Positions 24,517-32,684 of a stretch of 64,000 bases of DNA are shown here, in pieces. A program made the position numbers and the translations under genes. This stretch comes from Mantis religiosa. Lineage: Eukaryota; Arthropoda; Insecta; Mantodea; Mantidae. The stretch is taken from positions 64,200,156 to 64,264,155 of the forward strand of contig CM060947.1 of NCBI GenBank assembly GCA_030765055.1, in the 5' to 3' direction. How positions within the stretch are numbered: position 1 is the first letter of the stretch; the number at the start of each line of letters is the position of its first letter. The notes under the pieces are model-generated. The model ran no database searches. It had not been told where the DNA came from and saw only the letters and a program-made list of their open reading frames with translations.

Positions 24517-24658
24517 GGCAATTTTAGATCCTCCAACTTTAAGTCATATCGGACGGTGAATGCGATGGTTCAAATGGTGCTCAAATGTGTCCAGGATCCA
24601 TGGAGCTTAGGACTACCCGACGTTAGCCCTTAAGGATAAGGGAAAACCCCGGAGAAAC

Positions 24659-24667
24659 CTTATCCAG
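24659..24667. repeat. Inner TSD, left
   Basis: 'cttatccag', repeated exactly at 24884-24892. The SINE-A consensus has one such site at this point, so the duplication marks the inner insertion. Confidence 0.9.
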
Positions 24668-24883
24668 ATAATGAAATTAATTGTTCCTTCACACTGGCCA
24701 TGTGTAGGTTGAAGTATGGAAAGATAGAGTCAGATTGGAAAAATTCAATGCCATAGCCGGGATTTGAACCACGTTGCCGTTCCCTTCTGGTTGGTTAGAG
24801 TGGCTGAAGGGCGACCAGAAGATCCGTGGTTCAAATCCCGGCTATGGCATTGAATTTTTAAGTCTGACTCTATCTTTCCATAG
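24668..24883. mobile_element. Hairpin (head-to-head inverted) SINE-B insertion
   Basis: 216 bp between exact 9-bp TSDs. Left arm 24714-24773 and right arm 24825-24883 are reverse complements over about 60 bp, including 'gccgggatttgaaccacg' and 'cgtggttcaaatcccggc'. The 51-bp spacer itself can pair ('cttctggt' with 'accagaag'). The left part is a minus-strand SINE-B with its 3' tail outward; the right part is a plus-strand SINE-B head truncated in the body. A single insertion therefore carried an inverted dimer. Confidence 0.9.
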
Positions 24884-24892
24884 CTTATCCAG
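24884..24892. repeat. Inner TSD, right
   Basis: Exact copy of 24659-24667. Confidence 0.9.
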
Positions 24893-24938
24893 GTAGCTCA
24901 CCCTGACCGAGATTCGAACTCGGGACCTCTTGAACGTG

Positions 24939-24954
24939 ACTACCTCAATGGTGA
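24939..24954. repeat. Outer TSD, right
   Basis: Partner of 24501-24516 with two mismatches. Confidence 0.75.
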
Positions 24955-25342
24955 CATACTGATTACAAGTACTTCAAGCCCAGGGCTTTGCAGTTCAGAT
25001 CACTAAAATGTTCAACACCAGCGCCACCCCATATATTCACACTTTTAGAAGTTTTGAGGACTGAGAAAATAAACACACAAGTAAAATTTCATATTGAAGG
25101 AAATAATATCTCGATTATAAAAAAGGTGTTGAAGAAAGAGGCATTTATACAGGAAGTAATGTATGATATATAGACCTATCACAAGCTTTCAGTACATTAC
25201 GAAACTGCCGTACAGGAAAAAAATTAAAATATTGGTAAGATTCTTTCACTTTTATTATTTTGACTCTGAACCAAGATAAAACTTTTATCCTTATTTACCA
25301 ATCTCATGGTTGTATAGTCGCAAGTCAAAGTGGAAGGGTAAA
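24955..25342. other. Unassigned stretch
   Basis: Short AT-rich spacer between the SINE stack and the mariner. Nothing recognised. Confidence 0.4.
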
Positions 25343-25344
25343 TA

Positions 25345-26425
25345 TGAGGGTGGGTTAAAAAGTAATCCTCCTATTTTTGTTCTCCTTTAATTGCCAAGAA
25401 AGTTGAATACAATTTACATAGCTTGAAAACTACAACATTGACGAATAATTTGTCACTATTCAATATCATCTCCGTGCTTTCCCACAGTTTTGGTCTACCT
25501 ATTAACTAGGAGATGTATTCCAGCGTGGTCAAACACAAGGTCTTACTTCCTAAGCCATCGACGCACGGACATTTTCACAGCCAGCTCATCTTCAAAATGA
25601 ATCACACGATGAACTTCCTTTAGTGGCCCGAACAGATGGAAGTCTGATGGTCCCAGGTCAGGTCTGTATGGGGGGTGAGGTAAGACTTGCCATCCCAATT
25701 TCTCAATTTCTCCAGTGGTGTAACGGCTGTTGTGTGGTCTTGCATTGTCATGCAAAAGAAGAACATCCGCCATAGTTTTTGTTGGGCGAACTCGGTGAAG
25801 ACGTTCTTTCAGCTTTTTGAGAGTTCTGACGTATTGGACAGAATTTATTGTGCATCCCTGCTCCAAAAAATCAATCATAAGCACATCCTCTGCATCCCAA
25901 AACACTGTCGCCATAACTTTTCCTGCCGACCACTGAGTTTTGATCTATTTTTTCTTCGGTGACGTTGTGTGATGCCATTTCATTGACTGCCTCTTTGATT
26001 CAGGTTCAAAAAGTGAACTCACGTTTCGTCTCCAGTAACAATTTTTTCCAGAAACTCCTCTCACTCCAAATTGAAGCGCTGCAAGTGTTCGGAGGCTATT
26101 GTTTTCCTTATTTCTTTGTTTTGGGCGGTTAACATTCTTGGTACCCATCGTGAACAAACTTTTGAGTAACACAGTTGTTGAATAATCGCCATCATACTGC
26201 CTTACTGAGGGAGGTAATGCGACACAATTCAGAACGCTGTCTAATACGAATGTCGATGTCAGCCATTTTGCAAGAGGATGCAGTGCTGCCACCCTTTGAC
26301 TTAGGAAGTTACTACTGCACGGGATTGAAGAAGAAGGTTTGAGGAATTGTGTTAAATTCAAAGTTTTCACGTAACTTGCTTATTTAAGGAAAAAATAGGA
26401 GGCATTACTTTTTGACCCACCCTCG
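25345..26425 (-). mobile_element. mariner with well-preserved TIRs
   Basis: TA at 25343-25344 and 26426-26427 flanks TIRs of about 33 bp: left 'tgagggtgggttaaaaagta', and the right end on the minus strand 'cgagggtgggtcaaaaagta'. At 1081 bp it is about 200 bp shorter than a usual mariner, so internal deletion is likely. This family is distinct from the elements at 8638, 29570 and 43813. Confidence 0.93.
25543..26370 (-). pseudogene. mariner transposase pseudogene (DD34D)
   Basis: First catalytic block near 26010-26035: VTGDET, then a stop (TGA where TGG would give the conserved tryptophan). The continuing EPESKRQSMKWHH block lies in a different frame. In the open frame 25543-25914 the second block is LLLHDNARPH (aspartate about 25747-25749) and the third is PYRPDLGPSDFHLFGPLKE (aspartate about 25642-25644). 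Their 35-residue offset fits DD34D. All three aspartates are encoded, but frames are broken. The N-terminal DNA-binding half is poorly preserved. Confidence 0.88.
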
Positions 26426-26427
26426 TA

Positions 26428-27187
26428 TTATCTTATAACTTTGAAATAATTTTAATTGCGCTAACGACTTGGAAGGAATTCACATATATAAGTTCTACTA
26501 AGCTCAACTTTGTAGTAATTCACATATTCCTCTTCCCATCAGCCTAGCTAGATTACCTATAACTTTCTCAAATGCGAAGAATAAGGAGGGATTACAAAAG
26601 CACTATATAATAACACACTTAAAATATTTGACTATCGCTTAAAATCTACTTAATTTTGCTAAAATGTGTTTTCGAGGACATATACAATAGAACTATATCT
26701 GCAATTTTTTGTCCATTAACATCAAAAAAATCTCTGTAAAAATATTAAAATCTACAATTCTGCTTGGATTGACTTGAAAATTTAACACAATTATTTAGTA
26801 TTAACAATAGTTCACAGGCCAATTTTCAGATCTTTGTCCAAAGTAGTTTTTGTGATATTAATATATTTAGGGTGTTTTATTATCTGTTAATTAAACTGTT
26901 CCACATGATGCAATTTTAGTTTCAAAAAAGATAATACTGCGGTTATAATCACAAATAAATTATTAGTAAATTTGTGAGATCAAAATTTAATCTGACCCTT
27001 GGTATAGGATTAAAAGTATTTAATTCTCCTTTTACTAATTTTCAATATTTGCTTGTGAAAAATGTCCTTTTTTATTAAAATGCATAAACATTGGTGAAAT
27101 TATAAGAAGATCATCTACTCAATTTCCTTTGGTACTAATTTTACCCAAGTACAAAAACTTTCAAGCTTCTAGTTTGTAAGCTGCATC
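26428..27187. other. Unassigned AT-rich stretch
   Basis: Very AT-rich; no gene or repeat match found. Confidence 0.4.
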
Positions 27188-27645
27188 GTATGACTTTGCG
27201 GGTTCTTGGAATGAAAAGTCCAATTTCCAGAAATTCTAAATGTTCTTTATTGACGAATGTCGGGTAACTCTGAGCTCCATGGACCCCGGACTCATTAGAG
27301 CAGCACTTCACCAATTTCATTCAACGTCCGATGATTTAACGTTGGAGGACGTAAACTACAAAAAAATTCTTTATTTGCGTAGAAATACACTCACAGTAAA
27401 AGTATTATATCACATACACAATCACGATCTACCAAGGTCGATGGCCCCCACAGCTTTCTGATTACACCTGTTTACATCAGCTCTCGTTACAACACTTAAC
27501 AGCTGTTTACTGCTTACGATTGCCTTGGCGAGTCATTGCTTACTTAAATACCTCAACTGATAATTCCAGTGTGTTCCAGAACAATAATGAAACCGAACGT
27601 TCTCCATCAGTCAAGATATTACCAGAATGTTCTAAATTTTTCTCT
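27188..27645 (-). mobile_element. Solo-LTR-like sequence (copy 1), interrupted by SINE-A
   Basis: The block 'aaaagtccaatttccagaaa' and 'atgttctttatttgcgtagaaat' matches 52782-53070 at the same spacing, and a later 'attaccagaatgttcta' block also aligns. On the minus strand the order is a TATA-like 'gtatttaagtaa' (about 27540), then 'aaataaagaaca', a polyadenylation-like signal, as in an LTR. The class is not certain, because no internal coding region or clean short TSD was seen. Confidence 0.45.
27252..27366 (+). mobile_element. 5'-truncated SINE-A inserted in the LTR-like repeat
   Basis: Starts at 'gacgaatgtcgggtaactc' and runs to 'acgttggaggacgtaaacta' plus an A tract. An exact 9-bp duplication 'ttctttatt' (27243-27251 and 27367-27375) flanks it. 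The uninterrupted partner site exists in the second LTR-like copy near 52836, which proves insertion. Confidence 0.9.
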
Positions 27646-28039
27646 TTTTGCATGCCTTTTATCTCAGTGATACACTATCCATCTGCTATTTTTATCTGCA
27701 GGCTCTTTGTGTACAGAAGTCATGTTTATCTCGCTGCCCCGAACCTTTTTTTGCTCGTCGCCGCGACATTATTTTCTGAAAAGCGCTGAAAATTAAAAGC
27801 ACGAGAAAATCACCAAAATAAGTAATATAAAGCACTGTGCCCACTTACAGTGACCCATTTAAATAGTTATATGACACAATTTTAAAGGGTTGTGTGACAT
27901 GAAAAATAATAGGAAATTGAAGTGCACAGATTACTCTATTTAATCAGGCCAAAACTTATTTTCTCATTTTTTGCACTTTTTGACCAATTTCCCCAGATGG
28001 GTATCCTTAAGTGAGATATGTACCGACCTATGTAATAGT
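27646..28039. other. Unassigned stretch
   Basis: No feature recognised. The plus frame 27520-27789 spans the LTR-like repeat edge and is not credible as a gene. Confidence 0.4.
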
Positions 28040-28465
28040 TATGGCAGGGAGGGGGTTCACCAAAGGATCGCATTTTATGTGGAAATGAAATAAAAATGGA
28101 ATATTATGTAGTAGAGTGTAACGAAATATAAAACTCGAGGAAATTAATATGGGATTAGAATCGGGATAATAAAGACTTTACGTAAGTAGCCGTAAAAATG
28201 CTTACGTTGAAAGAAGAGAAAAGAATAAGGGAGGTGGGGAAGTGTATGAGAAGGGTAAGATAGTTAAGATTTAGAGAATTGGAGGACACAACATAGGTCA
28301 AGTTCGCCGAAGGGCTGGAATAGAGGTAAACGGCCAGGGAGCCAATACTTGTATTAGCCTGTAAACATCAGCAGCTGACAAGTTTGTACTTACAACAGTA
28401 CTGGAAAATTTTGTTTTGGAATTGTAAGACATTATTGTATGTTTAAGTACAAATAAACTAACTAC
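28040..28465 (+). mobile_element. LINE 3' end (second copy of the 4.6 kb family)
   Basis: At about 28073-28130 the plus strand reads ILCGNEIKMEYYVVECNE, a degraded zinc knuckle aligned with the 4737-4800 copy; one cysteine and the histidine are gone. 3' blocks 'aaaatgcttacg', 'ggagccaat' and 'ttttgttttggaattgtaag' follow in the same order. 5' truncated. Confidence 0.6.
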
Positions 28466-28559
28466 TCTATTTGTATGCCGTCGTTAACATCAAAGGCCAT
28501 ATTGCCGAATTTCAAACTCACACTTTTATACACATTCACTCACGCTCGCAAGAATAATC

Positions 28560-28655
28560 CAGTGGGGAATAATCCTGACTAAAGAAAACATTCCCTACCT
28601 CTAGTAGGAATCAAGTAACCACCACTGAGTTAGACTAGTACATGCATGGTGTATT
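28560..28655 (-). mobile_element. Possible degenerate tRNA-SINE
   Basis: 'ggggaataatcctgactaaa' resembles 'gaggaataatcctagttaaa' at about 59820. Both are followed by a region that on the minus strand looks like a degraded tRNA head. Weak similarity only. Confidence 0.3.
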
Positions 28656-28659
28656 GAAG

Positions 28660-29365
28660 TGGCTACGTATTTTACTTCTCCTACTTTCAACGCATCACAA
28701 ATCATAATCCTCCTTTTTACGTCCCTGATGTAATTGTTTAAACAAAGCACAGAATGTACTAGGGCTTGTTTCAAGTGTGCAGTGACATTTTATGTGACGG
28801 TTGCCTAGCCACTGAGTCTACACTTATTAAATCCGCCTTGTGCTTCCAAAAAGGCGAAGACCGGTGTGTCAAAGTAATTGCCTAGCAAGCAGGCGTTCAG
28901 TGAGCATGACAAACCTTCACATCTAACACCTAGCTTTTTATTCAGAGTTCATTTTATTCTTGTCAATGGTTAAGCATAATGGACAAATATGACATTCTCA
29001 CTGAATGGGTATCCTTTAGTCTTCAAGTGTTAATGAATTTATAAGCCATATGACAGCACGCTTAAAACTTGAGGTTCGTTACATATTTCAGGGTTATCTT
29101 AAGCATTAACTGTATTTAATTGCAGAGTGTCCTTTAGAGCATAATTATATAATAAATCGCTTTACATGTTCCTCATATTAAATTAATTTTTTTCTTCCTG
29201 GCAATTCCTCAAATTCTGAGGCATTTTCCAATTATTAACGTAAAAAGTTAATGATTCAATTTGCTCAACATTAAAGATAGTGTGTGCGAAAGTTTATTTT
29301 ATTTTCTGGTTTTGTTTTTGCAATTAAACCAGGTTATTTTGCCTGTGGCTTATACTAATCTGCAT
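28660..29365. other. Unassigned stretch
   Basis: AT-rich; no supported feature. Confidence 0.4.
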
Positions 29366-29569
29366 ACCTCCCCGCCTCTGCAGTGCAGATGGTAGCGTGT
29401 CTTCTCAGTTTCAAGAATCCCGGAGTTCAAGTATCTTTATAAGATACTTTGCAGAATGTTGAAAGATAAATGTCGCGTGACTCTAAAGCTCTATAGGCCC
29501 TGGGCTCCATTTAGTATCATTATAAACATTTCATTTATCTTCCAATATGACTGAACGTTGGAGTGCATA
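29366..29569 (+). mobile_element. SINE-A copy, diverged
   Basis: The head 'cctccccgcctctgcagtgc', a damaged B box ('ggagttcaagtatc'), 'gataaatgtcgcgtgactct' and the tail 'atgactgaacgttggag' follow SINE-A order. The tail is cut at 'gcata' by the mariner that starts at 29570, whose TA target is the last TA of this SINE. Confidence 0.85.
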
Positions 29570-29714
29570 CCAGGGCTGTTCAATAAACAATGATCATAAT
29601 TTTTACGGTCATAATTTTTCGCATTAGAATTAAATCTTATTATATTCTCTTAGCTTAATGTGAAACAAACACGTCGTAGTAGCTTCATTGTTGGTACTCC
29701 TAGTTCCCGCCTGT

Positions 29715-30340
29715 GAGAACCAGACATTATCAGTATCGCCTACCGCTGCAGTGGAGGTAAAACGCGAGGAACAATATGCAGCTTTGAAATTCTGCTTTCG
29801 TCTCAACAAATCTTCATTTGAGGCCTATACAATGCTACAGGATACCTATGGAGAGCTTTCTCTTCCCTACAACACAGCTGGAAGTTGGTTTAAAGGTTTA
29901 AAAGGGGATACAATTAATTTCAAAGGAAAGTGGACCCGGTGCTCCAGTTACTGCTCTTACGCAAGAAAACATCAACATTGCTGCTGCCATTGTGAGAGAG
30001 TATCGACGAATTACCTTAAGATCACTTTCTGAAATACTGAACATTTCATTGGGTGCCACCCACACGTTGGTGACAGAAACATTACACATGAGACGTGTTT
30101 GTGCGCGATGGCTTCCAAGACTGTTGATTCCCTAACAGAGGGACATTTGCATGCAGGTCTACATGGAGTTAAAGTTGATGTTAGAGGAAGATCCGGAGTT
30201 TCTTTCAAACATAATCATTGCTCGTGAAACTTGGCTACATCATTTTGATCCTGAGAGCAAACAGCAAAGCTCAGTGTGGAAATCTCCTTCATCACCAACC
30301 CCCCAAAAATTGGGAAATATTTGGTCATCTCATTATTTGA
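29715..30340 (+). pseudogene. mariner transposase N-terminal and D1 region
   Basis: Broken plus-strand transposase. The helix-turn-helix piece includes FRLNKSSFEAYTMLQDTYGE and a frame-damaged linker follows. The first catalytic block near 30215-30260 reads ARETWLHHFDPESKQQSSVW, with arginine where the first catalytic aspartate is expected. Sequence closely follows the 8708-9799 copy up to SSPTP. The second aspartate region is absent, lost at the junction near 30340. Inactive. Confidence 0.85.
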
Positions 30341-30545
30341 AGTGAATGCTCATGCTCCGTACTCACCTGACCTGGCTCCTAGCGACTTTTGGCTATTTCC
30401 CACGATAAAAGGCATTCTCCGTGATCGCAGATTCATTAGTCGTGCCACTATTGCATCAGCGATTTTCAAGTGGTCAAAACACCCTCCTAAAGAAACGTTC
30501 GCAGCGGCCATGGAATCATGGCGCCGACATCGTGAAAACTGTGGC
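30341..30545 (+). pseudogene. C-terminal transposase piece of a second mariner family
   Basis: Reads HAPYSPDLAPSDFWLFPTIK, an ILRDRRFISRATIA block and ETFAAAMESWRRHRENC. The third catalytic aspartate (PSD) is intact. At nucleotide level it does not resemble the matching part of the 8638-9942 element, although the sequence just upstream does. Confidence 0.8.
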
Positions 30546-30861
30546 TTAAGAGAGACTGCGTTGAGAAATTACACTGTTATGTGTTTCAAATTGGAAGGGT
30601 TCTGGGGTCCAGCTAATCAGATACCGTATCACACTCAGCGTTGCCAGCTTTTTACACCACTCCTTTTATATTCCCCTATCTCTCGCACATTCATACAACA
30701 TGCAGGTCTGTTTGGCGCTAGATGTAAGGGTAAGCGAATTATATTTTACCAACTTTTATAATGATACAGTTGCCAAAATCAAAATTGGAAGAAGCATTTT
30801 CGCAAATTATGTATATTTTAAATACTATAACCATAATTATAGTTTATGAATTACCTACTTT

Positions 30862-31060
30862 TCTAATCCAAATACGGGACACACTTGTTTTACCTACACC
30901 ACACGCAGTAAGCCGTTGAGCATTTTTGAAATCGAGCTGATTTCTATATTCCCTATTGCCCGAGTTTTTAAGAACATGTACATCTTAAAAACATCACTTC
31001 GAGCCTGACTTCGCAATAATTGCCCTTTTGACTCGCCACCAAATTCACGCAAGAAGCCAT
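30862..31060 (-). pseudogene. Family H transposase N-terminal remnant
   Basis: On the minus strand an ATG at 31060 opens MASCVNLVASQKGNYCE. A shifted frame then gives RSDVFKMYMFLKTRAIGNIE. A further frame gives NAQRLTACGVGKTSVSRI, which resembles the helix-turn-helix of DDE-type (Tc1/IS630-like) insect transposases. At least two frameshifts. The catalytic domain is absent. The family link is from general knowledge of such proteins. Confidence 0.6.
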
Positions 31061-31119
31061 TGCACTATTTAACTCTTACTATACTGTTGTGTAAAGAATA
31101 AGAGAATTATATTGATATG

Positions 31120-31520
31120 AACTCTCCAGAGTAAATAAACACTTCTTATCCAACATTTATTGATAAACATAAGCATGCAACATTCCACAGCTGACAGATA
31201 ATGAAGTGTTTGCTCTTTCTCGAATTTAACACCTTGACTTATTCACAGTAATTCTTTTATCCGTCATGTCAGTACTTTAAATTTCACTTCTGAGTGATTA
31301 AAAGTATATGTACATACAAAGACACCAAGCACTTTGAACTCTCTAGAGTAAATAGAGATTACGAACCATGCATAAACAAAGATATAATGCTACCAGACAC
31401 GTTCTGCCAGTGCAGGAGGAAATTTATTGATTCTCTCGCTCGAATTGGATTATTCAAAGTAATTCTTTTATCACGTTATGTCAAACATTTATGTTTCAGT
31501 TCTGAGTAATTACAAATATA
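31120..31520. repeat. Diverged tandem duplication inside H1
   Basis: Two units of about 190 bp, about 31125-31310 and 31310-31520, share 'tttactctagagagttca', 'ctcagaa.tgaaa', 'tgataaaagaattac' and 'gaataa' blocks on the minus strand. H2 has only one such unit (about 45760-45965). Confidence 0.75.
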
Positions 31521-32054
31521 CGTACACGCATACACGCCAACCAATAATGGTATTCATACAGTGTTTACGTAGCGATTTATTGTTAAAATACAGGTAATAG
31601 TGGTTTATTTATTTGTATTAGAAAAAATCTTCGAACTAAAAATATGGGGTATACATGGTTATGTTAGACACATCACTCTCTACCCTCCACATGTATCAGT
31701 TTCGACAAAATCTGAATTTTTCTCTTAGCACGAATAGTATTTCATACAGATTGATTAGTTTGGCGCTCCTCAAATACCACTTAGCGGGAATGCAATACAA
31801 CACTGCAGGACTCCAATTGCTTGCTCGCCTAGTAACGCTCAAGGACAAACACCTTGCTATTTGAAGCTCATAATAGTTTCACATTTTTCTTGTGATTACT
31901 TTGTGAAAAAAGCAGGAGTTATAATTTGAACGCATCTCGTATTGACTGACATCTTTCTCTTCACCAGATTGATGGTAGTGATACATTGTTACCCCATAGT
32001 TTTAAAGCGACAGTTGAAAGAGTTCTATAAGGTATTTTGCGGTTATTTTTAAAA

Positions 32055-32107
32055 CTATAGTTACTACGGTTAGTATGAAGAAATGATTAATATCCATCAA
32101 TTAACCG
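32055..32107 (+). mobile_element. SINE-B tail fragment
   Basis: 'tacggttagtatgaagaaat' and 'gattaatatccatcaattaa' match the tail of the copy at 32529-32684. Confidence 0.65.
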
Positions 32108-32219
32108 AAATAATAGCTGTTAGAGTGCTTCCACTACTCATGTTCTCAGAGTCCCTTTCTCTATTGACCCCAAAAGGCCAGTTTTTCTGCTCAGAGGCCT
32201 ATATGAGCTGAGGTTTTTT

Positions 32220-32415
32220 ATGGATGGAGTCAGAATGAGGGGTTCAATGCCGTGGCCAGGATTTGAACCACGGATCTCCTGGTTTACGTCCGGTCGCTTT
32301 AACCCATTGAGCTACCGTGGTAATGACATTGAGTTTTTCATGTTGACTCTATCTATCAGGAACCTTAGCCTGTGTACGGCTGGTATGAAGAAGTGATTGG
32401 TTTTCATTGGTTAAG
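32220..32415. mobile_element. Inverted SINE-B composite
   Basis: 32220-32320 is a minus-strand SINE-B head ('ccaggatttgaaccacggat', 'cattgagctaccgtgg'). At 32321 the sequence switches directly to plus-strand body and tail ('gacattgagtttttcatg', 'ttgactctatc', 'acggctggtatgaagaagtg'). As at 24668-24883, SINE-B sequence turns back on itself within one unit. Confidence 0.75.
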
Positions 32416-32528
32416 TAGAGTAATAAGCGTTAAATGATGAAGCCTGGTGTATTTTGAGTGCGAGAGCTCCTAGTGGTCCACCGGGAAAGTATGAATCAAA
32501 TGGAGAATTTAATGTCCGGACGGCACGT

Positions 32529-32684
32529 TGGCCATGGTAGCTCAATGGGCTAGAGCGACTGGACGGAAACCAGGTTAAAATCCCGGCCTCGGTGTTGAAG
32601 TTTTCATGTTGACTCTATCAAAAACCTTAGCCTATATACGGCTAGTATCAAGAAATGATTAATTTTCATCAATTAACTAAAACC
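32529..32684 (+). mobile_element. SINE-B copy, full length
   Basis: tRNA-like head 'ggccatggtagctcaatggg' and a damaged B box 'ggttaaaatcccggcc'. The body has 'tcatgttgactctatc' and the tail 'acggctagtatcaagaaatg' with 'attaattttcatcaattaac'. Confidence 0.85.

Larger units (their letters stand above)
24517..24938 (-). mobile_element. SINE-A copy split by a SINE-B insertion
   Basis: The tail half lies at about 24526-24667 ('tcctccaactttaagtcata', 'ggataagggaaaaccccgg'). The B-box half resumes at about 24884-24938 ('accgagattcgaactcggg', 'acctcttgaacgtg'). The SINE is 5' truncated before the A box. The two halves join correctly across the inserted 216 bp, and the block has its own outer TSD. 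Confidence 0.92.
30574..31876 (-). mobile_element. Family H DNA transposon, copy H1
   Basis: A 1303-bp unit. Its ends are inverted: the left end reads 'ctgttatgtgtttcaaattg' and the right end on the minus strand 'ctattatgagcttcaaatag'. On the minus strand it aligns with 45397-46710 over a long 5' region (blocks 'gagcaagcaattggagtcct', 'ggcagaacgtgtctggtagc', 'tttactctagagagttcaaa') and over the 3' region ('taattcataaactataatta', then a 'gaatgtgcgagaga' block). The 5' region holds an internal tandem duplication of about 190 bp. It keeps the transposase N-terminus and lacks the rest. No clear TSD. Confidence 0.85.
29570..31939 (+). mobile_element. Chimeric or composite mariner with internal family H insertion
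   Basis: The 5' end 'ccagggctgttcaataaac' follows a TA (29568-29569) and matches the 8638-9942 mariner. Coding similarity to that mariner runs to about 30340. From about 30341 to 30545 the transposase C-terminus (PYSPDLAPSDFWLFP, AMESWRRHRENC) belongs to a different mariner family. Family H then interrupts (30574-31876). 'atttgaacgcatctcgta' at about 31924-31941 is a typical 3' terminus of that second mariner type. The 5' and 3' termini therefore do not match each other. A nested pair with a deletion is the alternative explanation. Confidence 0.7.
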
